The notes below the pieces were generated by a model, which saw only the letters and a program-made list of their open reading frames with translations, had not been told where the DNA came from and searched no databases. A stretch of DNA of 64,000 bases from Lucinisca nassula (Eukaryota; Mollusca; Bivalvia; Lucinida; Lucinidae), in NCBI GenBank assembly GCA_963580285.1, contig OY757010.1, forward strand, positions 224,521,234 through 224,585,233. Direction: 5' to 3'. Position numbers and translations under genes: made by a program. Positions 21,372 through 36,300 of this stretch are shown one piece after another. Every line of letters begins with the position of its first letter. Position 1 is the first letter of the stretch.

Positions 21372-24300
21372 CTACAATATTACACAGAGGACCTACATTA
21401 TAAGGATAGTATGTGCTATGCTTTTTCCCTCAACTCTTTTTGTACCAAATGGCATCTTCCTCCTAATATATAGCAGGAGTACACTTAAAACTTTAGGGGT
21501 GTCAGGTTGTGTTTTCTTCAAAATTCATTTGGAAAATGGCTGAACATTTTGCAAACAATGTAGGCCCTGATCAGATGCCGCATTGTGCGGCATCTGATCT
21601 GGGCCTGCACTGTTTGCCAACTACCTGTTTTGGGGTTTCTGGTGCAAAATAGGTTAATTATTCCAAGAAACAAATGTGGACATGTGTTAGAAGTGTCTCA
21701 TTCACAATTAATATCATGTACATTCTTTACAAAGGGTATTAATACCAGTCCATCTACTCATCACTACCAATCTAAGCTCCAAATAGCAATGCTCCAGCTG
21801 TCATGATTTTTGTGATATTTTACAGACAAGTTGTTGGTACTCGTTAGAACCACCTTGGGGAGGCAGATGTAATGTGTACACACAATCTACATTATAGGGC
21901 CAGACATGTTAAGTTTTAAAAATAAAAATGAGGGAGACAGTACATTCGAGGAGGATTGGTGAGTGCCAAAGGCGCGATGTAATGGTGGCAAGCTCTCAGG
22001 ATAGGCTAGAAAATGGTGTATTCTGAGAGCTTTTTGAACATTTTTTTGTTTATTCTTCATTCTCCTGTTCATAGATAAATAACTAATAAATATTTTTAAA
22101 ATCATTTCCTTGGGAAGATGCCTACAAACTAACACCTATCCATACCAGTGCCCCCATCCCCCACCCCTGTCCCAGGTGTATAATGCTTCAGCACAAGAGC
22201 ATATCTTATAATTTATGCCCCGATAGGTCACAAAAAAGTAGCCCAATTGATTCTATATTCCAAGGGCCATCCGATAACCAAAGTTTCAGAAGTGTAGCTC
22301 CAATAGTTTAGAAGATATGGCAAAATAATACTTTTTGACCTAAGGGCAGAAATAAGAAATATAATGTAAATCACTGTAAACTCCAGTCAAAAAAGTGGGG
22401 TTCATGGAGGTCAGTATTATACAGGGGTATTTTTGTTATGACAACAATCAGACGAGTAAATGGAATTAGATAAGGCAACAGTTAATACAGCTGTATTGAT
22501 TAAATAGGCAAAGTAGTTAGATAAGCTCTGTAATGTCACATGTATAACGTTCTTAACGACGTTTACTTATGGCGTAATTTTCACATTTTTGTCACAAATC
22601 CAGGATAAAATGCATTTTAAATGTCAAATGAAAAATAGAATTTAACATTCATGTTGATGTATTATCAAATTTATTAAACTAGTTGAGGAAAAGGGATGAA
22701 AATGCTTTGCAAAGCCTCACATTTTATCCCTTTTCCTCAGCTCATTTAATAAATTTGATTATACATGAGTTCTCATGAAAGATCCTCTATGTGTGACACC
22801 TCCCATTCTTGCAAAGCTTAAAAAGAGGTCCAATTTTGATAATAAACATAGGCCACTATGCTCACCAGAGCTAAGTTGGATACAGCCCACTGGCAGCCAT
22901 GTATTTTAAGATGATATGATATTAATCTACCAATTATGAAGTCTCCAAAATGAACCCCCATACCCAAATGAGCACCCTCGTTGGGGTGGGGCATGAACCT
23001 AACAGAGTGCTTGGTTGGTGTCACTGAATGCGCCATATCATAAGGAACAAGTATATGTATGGTTTAGGGGTCGGTATCTGTACGGTTCCTGAGATATAAG
23101 TCCTTTTAAGCAGTGGAGGTGTTGGGGCATGTCCCCACCTGACACCAGGAAAACCAAGATTGTTGTCACTGAATGTGTCTTATCTTAAAAACCAACAATA
23201 TATATGGTTTATGGGTGGCGATCTGACTGGTTTCTGAAATATGAGGCCCTTTTATGAAATGGAGGGGAGAGGAACAGCCCCTGTGGACCCCACAAGTTGG
23301 TGTGACTGAATGTGTCTAATCATTAGGAACAAGAATATATGTGATTTGGGGGTTGGGATCTAAATGGTTTCTATGATTTATGGCATTTATGAAGTTGAGG
23401 GGCAGGGCATGGCCCCAGCACATTGCCCCATCAAAAAGAGACCCCCAGGTTAGTTTATACTAATTTATTTTAGTTTGATTGCCATGAAAGCTTCAAGCTT
23501 ATTTGAATCACTCTCTAACACTCATTCCGATGTTCTCACACACAATGCAGACAACGACAATGGACACATACCTATCCTATAAGCTCCCCCAGGAGCCTTC
23601 AGCTCTGGTGAGCTAAAAAGCTGAATTTTTAAGGTTTTTCCAAGGGCCATAACTCTTGAGGGCAGATGGTCAGATAGACTGACGGACAGATGGATGGACA
23701 GACAGGGCATTATCATAGGGCAACTGGCACTTATACAGGAAGTTTCATTTGAATATTTATAGTGGTTTTGAAATAAAGATGAAAAAAAAAAACAACGAAA
23801 AAAAGCGTAATTTTTAAGTTTTTTAAAGGGCCATAACTCTGATAGTATTGAAGCTAGAGTTACGTTACTTGCCATGAAATTGTGTAATGATATTGTGACC
23901 TTATATTTAAAGTTAAAAATTGAAGGGTTTGATGGTTTGTAACTCATTAAGAAAAAACATGAAAAATGTGGACATTTTTAGGTTTTTCAAAGGGCCATTA
24001 CTTGACAGTATTGTAGCTAGAGTTGGGTAACTTGCCATAAAATTGTGTAAAGATATTGTGACCTTATATTTAAAGTTTGTAGTTGATGCGTTTGATGGTT
24101 TTTAAGTTATTAAAAAAAAAAACATAGAAAATGTGGACGGACAGATGGATGAATGGACAGACGGATGGACAGACAGGATGGTTAAAACTACTACGGCCCC
24201 AGCACATCGTGGCTTGAAGAAATAGATGGGCTGCATGATGCTTCCACCCAGAGCTGAAACCGACCCGCACATGAGTACTGCTAAACCGCTTAAAGGATTT

Positions 24301-27300
24301 AAGCCTGCCCAGGCAAAGTGCTGCGAGTCGGCCCATCCATGCTTATAAACACTATTGGTTTTATTTGGCGGCAGGACTTGAGATGTCATTTCATCTCAAT
24401 GTTGGGTAAAAGTCCCACAAAATTGGAAGCAAAGTCTCCAAAATGACCTTTACTCAAATCAAACAAACAAGGATGGTTACTATAGGGCACCCGCAAATAA
24501 ATTTGCGGGGCCCTAATAAGATAAAAAAAAATCCAATATAGCATGCATATCTTCATATTCTGACGGGGAAAACTGCCAAGTTTAATTAAAATCTGATGCA
24601 CACATATATGATCTGATGCAAGGATGGATGTACACACATGGACAAAAGTGGTCATCACTATAGATCCTGTCCACCTGTGTAGGGTGACAAACTGAATTAC
24701 ATAATACAAATAAACTTCGATATAATCACTTAATGATGGATCCCAAACATGTATAGATTATACAGAATAATGGTTATTTTCAATGTAATCTATACATTAT
24801 TGTTTGGCTACAATACAGTTTTCAACTATAATGGTTCTTTGTTTGATTTGAGGTTCAACGTCCCGCCAACACTGTTAAGGTCATTTTGGAGACATTACTT
24901 CCAATTTTGTGGGACTTTTACCTGACATGGAGATGAGAAGACATCTAAAGCCCTGGCGCCCAATGAAACCAATAGTGTTTATAAGCATGGGCGATCCAAC
25001 TCGCACCGCTTTGCCTGGGCAGGCTTAGATCCTCTAAGCGGTTTACCAGTACTCGTGCGGGTCGGTTTCAGCTCTGCGTGGAAGCATCATGCAGCCCATC
25101 TATTTCTTCAAGCCCCGCTGGGCGGGGGCCATTTTTAATAATTCTTGTTTGGACACTAACATTAATATTTTAAAGAGGTTTCGTTGTATTACCTTGTTCG
25201 TATTTTCCCCATGTGGTACTATATTCAAAGTCAAATTCATCTGCCAGTTTATCTCGCCATAATCTCTCACTCACTAAATCTTCTCTGTGGTTGCCACTGG
25301 TGACACTATCACTGTCAGAGCTGGTATCCTGCAAAATATACTCACAGACTTTAAAAAGGCACCACTGTATATCATGTTATTTAATCAAAGATAAACAATT
25401 CTGAATAAGTTTGACAACTGTTATGAATGTTCATGATAGAATTGTTCAAGTTTGCAAATGCTTAACGTTACGACAACACATGCCTGTGATAAAGTGCTTT
25501 TTTTACATCTTCAAAATGGCTACTTTGCTGATGAAAATCTGTGATATTTTTCTAATTTTTACTGCAAACATAGATTGTGGGTTCTCATTAGAACTGCCTC
25601 AGTGAGACATCATCATCATCATCAGATTTCTGATTAACATTCAGGTGCAGGGGCAACATCCACATGAGTGGGCCCCCTTCCAGGTAGCTTGCATGCTGCA
25701 TGCATGGCAGATCTAACACCAGATCTCCAGGCTTGTCTATCATGAGTATCGATAGCAGAGAGCTTCTTGAAGAAATATATGGGCTGCATGATGCTTCCAC
25801 GCAGAGCTGAATCTGGCCCGCACACTAGTACTGGTAAACTGCTAAGAGGATCTTAGCCTGTCCAGGAAACGTGGTGCGAGGTGGACCATCCATGTTAATA
25901 AACCCTATTGGTTTCATTGGGGGACAGGGCTTGAGATGTTATTTCATCTCAATGTCGGGTAAAAGTACCACAAAATTGGAGACAACGTCTCCAAAATAAC
26001 CTTTACAGTGTTGACGGGGATGTTAAACCACAAATCAAACAAACAAACAAGCAGAGAGCTTCCATTCTCTGCAATCTCTTTGTCAGCTGCTTCCAGGTCA
26101 TTTTGGGCCTTCCAGGCCCCCGCCTTCCACATTCCTGTATGACACAGGCAGTCTTGACTGCACCGTTCGAGCGTTCCACATGTCCATACCAGCAGAGCCT
26201 TCTTTCTTTCAGGAGGAGGCCCAGGTCCTCAATGCCAAGACGCTCAAGTAGCTCACTGGACCTGATGGTGACAGTGTCCTATGGCTTGCAGATCTGTCTG
26301 ATCACTGCTCTGTCATTCCGCTGAAGACGCTGGCCATGTCTGACTGTCATGAAGCATTGCGCTCCGCACACAAGAGCTGTACACACGGCCACGTGTATTG
26401 AACGGGAGGTGGCTGGAGGAGAGGACTCCTTGAATTTCTTCCAGGCTGTTTTCACATGTGATGTGGTTGAAAGGTCGCACCCATCCGCTGCAGAGGCAAC
26501 CACCCGCTGCTGAGAGCATATAATCTAGGTAGCAAAAGGAAGCTGCAACCTCCAGCTTATCGGGTCCGACTTGGACTTCCCTCTGTGGTCTGCCATCATA
26601 TGGGGTTCCTTGCCACCGTGTACACCTGTAATCAGAGTCCTCTATCAAGCGCTTGTGCCCACTACATTTCTTGTGCACCCAGAACTTGCAGCCATTACAA
26701 AAGATACTGTTGTAGCCCCCTCCAGTGTCACATACAGTGCATGGGAACTGGCCTGTACTCTGCTGGAGGTTCAGACCTGTACCACAGATCATGATCTTTG
26801 TCTTTCCTGCATTCACTCTCAGCCCTTTCGCCTCCATTGCTTCTTTCCAAGTTAAGAGCCTCCTGCAAGGGATTCAGCTATGATGACAAAGTCATCAGCA
26901 TACAGGCCATCCCAGGGGACTCCAGAAGCATTGGGCTGAGAGCAGAGCCTTGATGAACATCCACCTTCACTTCGAACTCTTCACTGTAACCATCACCAAC
27001 ACGGACACAGCTCCGAGCATTAGCACACATCCCTTAGACCAGTCACACAATCCACTCGTCCACTCAAGTTTTTTTAGTGCACATCAGATGACTTTCAGAG
27101 GCACTCGGTCAAATGCCTTCTCCAGGTCTACAAAAGCCATGTAGAGTCTCCTGTTGGCCGCCAGATACTTCTCTTGCAGCTGCGGTACAACAAAAATTGC
27201 ATCTGTTGTGCCTCTTCCTGGGACACCAACTGCCTAATAAAGCAATCCACAATCCTCTCCAGGACTTTCATGACCTGTTCTGTCAGCTTGAGACCACAGT

Positions 27301-30300
27301 AGTTGTCCCTTTCCAATGCATCCTCCTTGCCCTTGTAGAACCAGACAATGAAACTATGTTCCCTTTCCATCATGGATGATTGCAGCTGCAAGGTCGCGGA
27401 TCATCGAGGCACCCACATTATCTGCTGCTCTTATCATCTCCACCACTATACCAGAAGGTTCCGGTGCTTTGCCAGTCTTCATCTGAGAGATAGCCTTCTT
27501 AACCATATCAATAGTGATTGGGATGGGCGGCCCTTCCACTGATGGTTCATCAGACAGGTGGTCTGGGTCCCAGTCAAACTCAACATTGAGTAGCCTTTGG
27601 AATTGTTCTAACCAGGTCCTCTGCTTTGTGTCTTCACTCATTGACATCTCCCCGGTATCATTTTTACTGGTTTGTCACCTACAACATCGGCACTCTCTCT
27701 TCTCATCTGGTTAGCAAGGCAGTATACTTCAGAGGACTTGGGGTCAATATTCTTGTAGATCTCCTTCTCAGCTTCTTGGCGAGCAGGGTGCACCACTCGT
27801 CTGGCTATGTGTTTGGCTGCACGATATGATGCACGAGTGTCCTTACCAGTCTTCCATGCCTTAAAGGCTTGCCGCTTGGCTGCACTGAGCTTATTAACAT
27901 GCTCATTCCACCACCAGGTTTCCCTAAGCCAGCGGTGGGGCTGAGTTGTGCCACACACCTATTGTCTTGAGCAGACCTGTCTTGATGCTGTTCCATATAT
28001 ACCAGACAGTTCTAATGAGTATCCACAATCTCTGTCTTGGAACAGAAATAAGTTAAATAATGGATACCCCATTAACACCAGTTTTCTCTATATAAAGTTG
28101 GGTTTGGTTGGGTGCTCATTTCACGGACTTGTTATTTTTTCGCATTAAAATTTAATCAGTTGATACTTGTGCCATATTTTAAATTTTGGATCCTTCTTAC
28201 CTCAGACAATTAGAGATTGGAATGCCTTTCCACATTTGGTTATTTCATCCGTGGAAGGTGCTAAGGATAATGTGGCTAAGTTTACTTCTTTGGTAACTTC
28301 CCTTTTCACAAGTTCTGGTGAATGAATGTCATTTGATAAGTCACCAGTAATGATTCAGATGCTTCTAAATGAAGACGGAACAGTGTAAAAATAACGCAGA
28401 AATGACAAAGACCCTTGAAAACATGTTTTTATCGAAGTTTGAAAAGAGGCCTCTTTCAAAACCTAACGAACTGATGTTTTACAAGCACAGGTTGAAGTAT
28501 TGTCACAATGCAACCTTTTCAGGCAATTGTTGTTCATTTCCTTCACTTCAGGTTTTTAGGCAAAAACTTTGAATCTTTGCAAAATGATATTGGAAAGGAA
28601 AGCGGTGCTGGATTAAAGAAAACATTTTAAGCATAAACTGATAAAACTGTGATTAACCTCTGATTTAAATTTTATTGTTTGGCCAGCAGTCACGAAGCTG
28701 CTGCTGATTGAAAATCACACTTGAGTCATGCTGAACACCCATCTCTTTAAAACGAGTTACCCTCTGCTGAACAGCCATCTCTTCAAACAGAGTCATCCTC
28801 TGCTGAACAGACAACTCCTTAAAGCAGACTCACCCTCTGCCAAATAGCCATTCCTTTAAAAAGAGTCATTCTCTGCTGAACAGGCATCTCCTTTAAACAG
28901 AGTGACAATCTGCTGAACAGCCATCTCCTTAAACAGTGTCACCCTCTCTTGAACAGTGGTATATTCTTTAAACACAGTCACCCTCTGCTGAATAGCCATC
29001 TCTTTAATCAGTGTCACTCTCTGCTTAACAGTCATCTCTTTAAACAGAGTCACCCTCTCTGGACAGCCATCTCATTAATCAGAGTCACCCTCTGCTGAAC
29101 AGCCATCTCTTTAATCAGTGTCACTCTCTGCTTAACAGTCATCTCTTTAAACAGAGTCACCCTCTCTGGACAGCCATCTCATTAATCAGAGTCACTCTCT
29201 GCTTAACAGTCATCTCTTTAAACAGAGTCACCCTCTCTGGACAGCCATCTCATTAATCAGAGTCACTCTCTGCTTAACAGTCATCTCATTAAACAGAGTC
29301 ACTCTCTGCTGAACAGTCATCTCTTTAAACAGAGTCACCCTCTCTGGACAGCCATCTCATTAAACAGAGTCACCCTCTCTGGACAGCCATCTCATTAAAC
29401 AGAGTCACCCTCTCTGGACAGCCATCTCATTAATCAGAGTCACTCTCTGCTTAACAGTCATCTCATTAATCAGAGTCACTCTCTCTGGACAGCCATCTCA
29501 TTAATCAGAGTCACTCTCTCTGGACAGCCATCTCATTAATCAGAGTCACCCTCTCTGGACAGCCATCTCATTAATCAGAGTCACTCTCTGCTGAACAGCC
29601 ATCTCTTTAATCAGTGTCACTCTCTGCTGAACAGCCATCTCTTTTAAACAGAGTCACTGTCTGCTGAACAGGCATCTCCTTTAAACAGAGTCACTGTCTG
29701 CTGAACAGGCATCTCCTTTAAACAGAGTCACTGTCTGCTGAACAGGCATCTCCTTTAAACAGAGTCACTGTCTGCTGAACAGGCATCTCCTTTAAACAGA
29801 GTCACTGTCTGCTGAACAGGCATCTCCTTTAATCAGAGTCACTCTCTGCTGAACAGGCATCTCCTTTAAACAGAGTCACTCTCTGCTGAGCAGCCATCTC
29901 ATTAATCAGAGTCACTCTCTGCTGAACAGGCATCTCTTTTAAACAGAGTCACTGTCTGCTGAACAGGCATCTCCTTTCAACAGAGTCACTGTCTGCTGAA
30001 CAGACATCTCCTTTAAACAGAGTCACTGTCTGCTGAACAGGCATCTCCTTTAAACAGAGTCACTCTCTGCTGAACAGTCATCTCTTTAAACAGAGTCACT
30101 CTCTGCTGAACAGGCATCTCCTTTAAACAGAGTCACTGTCTGCTGAACAGGCATCTGCTTTAAACAGAGTCACGGTCTGCTGAACAGCCAACTCTCTTAG
30201 TGAAGTCACCCTCTGCTGAACAGTCATCTATTTAAACAGAATAAATCTCTACTGAGCAGCATCTCTTTTAGCAGAGTTCTCCTCTGCTGAAAAGCCATCT

Positions 30301-33300
30301 CTTTAAATCAGAGTCACTCTCTGCTGAACATCTCTTTACACAAAGTCAAAGTCTGATGAACAGGCGTCTCTTTAAGCAGAGTCACTCACTGCTGGACAGC
30401 CATCTCTTTAAGCAGATTCACCCTCTGCGGAACAGCAATCTTTTTAATCAGAGCCACTCTCTGCTGAACAGCCATCTCCTTTAACAGTCACCCTCTGCTG
30501 AACAGCCATATCTTTAACAGAGTCACCATTTACTGAACAGCCATCTCTTCAATCAGAGCCACTCTCTGCTGAACAGCCATCTCCTTAAACAATCACCCTC
30601 AGCTAAACAGCCATATCTTTTAGAGAGTCACCCTTTACTGAACAGCCATCTCTTCAATCAGAGTCACTCTCTGCTGAACAGCCATCTCTTTAAATAAGCA
30701 GAGTCACCCTCTGTTGAAGAGCAATCACTTTAAACAGTCATCCTCTGCTCAACCCCCATCATTTTAAACAGATATTTTAGCTTTCCCTAGGTGGCTTCCT
30801 TACAGTTGTTTCATTGTCATTTCATTACCTTATGTTTAGAGACATCTCTTATCCTCACCAGTTGATTCAACAGCTGCCTACATGTGACATCTTTCTCACT
30901 CCTAGCATCTAGAAGTTGGGGAAGTTTCTCAATGAGAGGAAGAATAATACCAGTATAACCTGAAAACACAAATATGAAGAATTAATGCACTTTATCCTGA
31001 ACCATCTTACAGCTGCAGATAAAGGAAGATTACTGTTACTGAAAATAGTAAACAGATAATTTTCCTTAATTCCCTTCGAAATCCTATGTTGTGGGTACTT
31101 ACTAGCATCTCCACTTTGAGGCAATTCTATCAAGTACCCACAACTCAGGTGTTTATGATGCAATAAGCAAAACTTTTCTTTGATTGTTCTTGTCATTACT
31201 ATTACAACACACCCATGCAACATGGTTCATTTTCTCACATCTCCAAAATGTCTATTTTTCTGGTGAAAATCCATGGTATTTTTTCATATTTCTACTTCAA
31301 AGATAGGTTGTGGTTGCTGGTAAGAACCGCCTCATTCTAATGAGTACCCACAACCTACGACTTGGAGCAGAAAGAAGAAAAATGTATACTCCCATAAACC
31401 CCAGTTTTCTCCATATAAAGTGGGGTTTAGGGGGTGTTTATTTCACGGTATTGTTCACATGATGTATGCCCCCTTATCAGGAGCTTTGTCCAGAAATGTC
31501 CCAATTGATATATTTGAAAGAGATATTTGAAAGAGATCATTTTCAGTTTTATGGGTGTCAGCATGGGTCATTCTATCTTGAAATGAATTCAAAGCTTAAT
31601 AAGAGAGATTAATGAATTTAATTAAAGGATTATCTTTCATACTGCCTCATCAAGGCAATGCGAACATGTACCACCACAAAACAGGTGTTTTTAAAGAAAT
31701 AAAAAAAATCTTTTTTCTTTAATTATCCCTGTTACTTGTGACCCAGCTCCCATGAACAAACTTTCATTCTCCTATCCCATAAACTCTGATAAAAGTTCCA
31801 CATAAAATTAGTCTAAATCTGACCAGCTGTTTTACAGAAGGTTAATATTACTGAATCTTGAGGCAACCAGAATAAAGGTCAGCAAATGACCTTGACCTTT
31901 TTTAAATCAAACTCGTTTAACTGAGTGCATGTATCAACTTCAATGTCATAGGCTACAATAGTGTCAGTAAAAAAACCCACAAAAAACACCATTTTGCCTT
32001 TTTCCATACTAAAACCAATATGATCAAATTTGACCTTGCTGTTAAGCAGGTAAAGGGTCAACATCCACAAACTTAGAAAAGCATAAGTCCCCAATGCTGC
32101 ATACCAAGTTTCAAGGTCACTGGCTATTCAGTTCTCGAGAAGATAATTTCTTTTCAAGTTTTTACCATATAAGGGGCATAGTGGCCACCTACTTCATGTA
32201 ATGCAGACATAACAAACAAGTATTTAACCAACTATCCCATGGAGGCTCCATGTTATATAATTTTATCTCGTACAGCAATTTCAGAGATGTTGTGTAAAAA
32301 TGTTGATGAGGCAGAAAACGATGGCGACAACATCGCAGATGATGACAGACCATAGTCTAATCTTTAACTCTTATCCTCCTGTTCACGACAACCCTTTTCT
32401 TTGCAAACAGTGCAGATCCAGATCAGATGGCTTCTGAAGAAGCCATCTGATCAGGATCTACAGTTTGACATCCAATTTATGAATTTGTAGGAATAAATTA
32501 TATCAAGTAATCTGATTGGTTCAAAGTCAGAAATGCTGTGGCTAAACTGAATATTCAGCAAGAGAAGGCTTAAGCTCCCCCAGAGCCTTCAGCTGTAGTG
32601 TGCTTAAAACCAAATAGCTTTATGAAATTTGGATAAAATAGCTTATAATACCACTAGATTTGTATATTAGTACGTTTTAGTTAGGTTTGGCTATTCTGAG
32701 TCACCACCTGTTTGGGAAAGAGCTGTTAACTCAGTTAACCTGTTGTCCGTTTTGTTTACTGTTTTCACTCCATGTTTCAGCTTCTTTCCTTAATGATATT
32801 GTGGGAAGAATTTGGGATCTGATTGTACCAGTTCCAGATCATTATGATTTCTCTTTTATATTTGTACTAGTACTGTTTATCTTGGTCTTCAGCTAAAGTC
32901 ACTATTTATACTTTCATTTTACAACCCATAGAGATTCCACACAGAATGCAAAAATAAATCTGCCCCAGGACTAAATCATGGCCACTATTGTGTACTATGT
33001 GTACGAGCATCACTGGGGTGTCCAACTGATATTGGCTTACAGTTGGGCATGGCCTGCTATCCTTGCAGCAGGTAAGGGCAAGGGGGGGGGGGGGGGAAGG
33101 GTTGCTGTTATTCCTTTTGTCCCTACACTCCCATTCTTTTTCCTCATTCTTCAGTCCCTCACTTTCCTCTCCTCTACCATCTCTTTTCTCTCTAGAAGCC
33201 CCTGTGGCGCAGGTGGTTATGTTACTTGCCAAATAAACAAGACTTTAGGAGGAGTCTTCAAACCAAGGCCCCCTCTCTGTATGATCTAAGCTGTCGGTGG

Positions 33301-36300
33301 GATGTAAAACTCGAACACACACATACTATTTTCTCCATCTCTCTGGGAGACACAAAATGAGCCACAAGGGTTGACATATCGTTAAACCCAAATCAATCAA
33401 TCAATCAATCATACACTCACTTTGTGAAACTCATGTGAGAAAAAAACGTCTGTGAACTGGAACTATTTGCCTGCATAATTTTACCATAAAGCTGAGGATC
33501 CATATTCATCAAAGATTCATATAATCCTACATTAGGTGTCTTCTCCTGGTGATAAAAAAATAACCCTTGTCTTGCTAAACCAGTATTCATTCTACCTTAA
33601 TTAATCCTTGTCCTGCTGAACCAGGATATGCTCTACCATAGTTAATCCTTGTCTTGCTGAACCAGTATATGTTCTACCTTAATTAATCCTTGTCTTGCTG
33701 AACCAGTATATGTTCTACCTTAATTAATCCTTTTTCCATTTGAACAGGTATATCTTCTACCTTAGTTAATCTTGTCTTGCTGAACCAGTATATTATTTTA
33801 CCTTAATTAATCCTTGTCCTGCTGAATCAGTATATGTTCTACCTAAATTAATCCTTGTCCTGCTATATCAGTATATGTTCTACCTTAATTAACCCTTGTC
33901 CTGCTGAATCAGTATATGTTCTACCTTAATTAACCCTTGTCCTGCTGAATCAGTATATGTTCTACCTTAATTAACCCTTGTCCTGCTATATCAGTATTAT
34001 GTTCTACCTTAGTTAATCCTTGTCTTGCTGAACCAGTATATGTTCTACCTTAATTAACCCTTGTCCTGCTATATCAGTATTATGTTCTACCTTAGTTAAT
34101 CCTTGTCTTGCTGAACCAGTATATTCTTTTACCTTAATAAATAAAAATCAAAAATGAGTTCCTTTAAGAGCAATGGAAACATTCATAAGAAAGAAGAAGG
34201 GTCATACTACGTAGTTTCGGCTAATAAAGCCTCATCAGTGACCCTGTAATGATCCGGCAAAGAAAGCCAGAGGAAACATACTGCAATTTTGCGAATTTCG
34301 AATAGGCAGTCGATTCAAAGACTGATATAAATCAAAATGGGGTCCAAATAATTAAAAACATGTCTAGAATATGAGTCCAAACCAATAATTATTTCCGATT
34401 TCTCAGAATATTCACGCTGATCTCAAAGGACCAAAAGTAAAATATAAACTGCACTATGGTTGATGTACGGGGAGACGTTTTACGGCCGCCACACGGCACA
34501 ACACCAGCTGCAGTGAAGGCAAATAAAAATCAAAAATGAGTTCCTTTAAGAGCAATGGAAACATTCATAAGAAAGAAGATGGGTCATACTACGTAGTCTC
34601 ATCAGTGACCCTGTAATGATCCGGCAAAGAAAGCCAGAGGAAACATACTGCAATTTTGCGAATTTCGAATAGGCAGTCGATTCAAAGACTGATATAAATC
34701 AAAATGGGGTCCAAATAATTAAAAACATGTCTAGAATATGAGTCCAAACCAATAATTATTTCCGATTTCTCAGAATATTCACGCTGATCTCAAAGGACCA
34801 AAAGTAAAATATAAACTGCACTATGGTTGATGTACGGGGAGACGTTTTACGGCCGCCACACGGCACAACACCAGCTGCAGTGAAGGCAAATAAAAATCAA
34901 AAATGAGTTCCTTTAAGAGCAATGGAAACATTCATAAGAAAGAAGATGGGTCATACTACGTAGTTTCGGCTAATAAAGCCTCATCAGTGACCCTGTAATG
35001 ATCCGGCAAAGAAAGCCAGAGGAAACATACTGCAATTTTGCGAATTTCGAATAGGCAGTCGATTCAAAGACTGATATAAATCAAAATGGGGTCCAAATAA
35101 TTAAAAACATGTCTGGAATATGAGTCCAAACCAATAATTATTTCCGATTTCTAAGAATATTCACGCTGATCTCAAAGGACAAAAAGTAAAATATAAACTG
35201 CACTATGGTTGATGTACGGGGAGACGTTTTACGGCCGCCACACGGCACAACACCAGCTGCAGTGAAGGCAAATAAAAATCAAAAATGAGTTCCTTTAAGA
35301 GCAATGGAAACATTCATAAGAAAGAAGATGGGTCATACTACGTAGTTTCGGCTAATAAAGCCTCATCAGTGACCCTGTAATGATCCGGCAAAGAAAGCCA
35401 GAGGAAACATACTGCAATTTTGCGAATTTCGAATAGGCAGTCGATTCAAAGACTGATATAAATCAAAATGGGGTCCAAATAATTAAAAACATGTCTAGAA
35501 TATGAGTCCAAACCAATAATTATTTCCGATTTCTCAGAATATTCACGCTGATCTCAAAGGACCAAAAGTAAAATATAAACTGCACTATGGTTGATGTACG
35601 GGGAGATGTTTTACGGACGCCACACGGCACAATACCAGCTGCAGTGAAGGCAAATAAAAATCAAAAATGAGTTCCTTTAAGAGCAATGGAAACATTCATA
35701 AGAAAGAAGATGGGTCATACTACGTAGTTTCGGCTAATAAAGCCTCATCAGTGACCCTGTAATGATCCGGCAAAGAAAGCCAGAGGAAACATACTGCAAT
35801 TTTGCGAATTTCGAATAGGCAGTCGATTCAAAGACTGATATAAATCAAAATGGGGTCCAAATAATTAAAAACATGTCTAGAATATGAGTCCAAACCAATA
35901 ATTATTTCCCATTTCTCAGAATATTCACGCTGATCTCAAAGGACCAAAAGTAAAATATAAACTGCACTATGGTTGATGTACGGGGAGACGTTTTACGGCC
36001 GCCACACGGCACAACACCAGCTGCAGTGAAGGCAAATAAAAATCAAAAATGAGTTCCTTTAAGGTTCCTCAATACAGTTACTTTGCTATATTTGAGGTAC
36101 TAAAAAATCATATTTGCAAACAATTACCCAAAAAGATTTTTCATCAGTTGGTAGTCCATGTAAATGAAAGAATATGGAAGCCAAAGATTTGAGTCACCAT
36201 TTTTGTAATTTATTGCATTTTTCCTTGGTTTTGCAAAAAAATGATATCTCAAGCCACAGAACCACAATGTGTAAAATACTATCATAGAAATGTGGCTCAA

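Larger units (their letters stand above)
34133..36062 (-). mobile_element. 382-bp hammerhead (retrozyme-like) tandem repeat, block 1
   Basis: Five near-identical units (period 382 bp between ribozymes; 367 bp where copy 2 has a 15-bp deletion). In minus orientation each unit carries one type I hammerhead. Head-to-tail units of a few hundred bp with one hammerhead each, and no protein, is the organisation of retrozymes, non-autonomous elements that move through circular RNA. It lies in intron 3 with the ribozymes on the NFKBIL1 sense strand. Confidence 0.88.

Noticed and set aside
22193..22240. CAAGAGCATATCTTATAATT as the 5' end of element H
   Set aside because: The following motif (ATGCCCCGAT) does not pair with the 3' hairpin arm of H, so the boundary is unsupported.
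28726..30770. Regular direct repeats that might suggest a CRISPR array
   Set aside because: There are no unique spacers of constant length. The units are contiguous minisatellite copies in a eukaryotic intron.
32687..32896. 69-codon plus-strand ORF with a hydrophobic end
   Set aside because: No start context, no homology recognised, antisense within intron 3, and no splice support.
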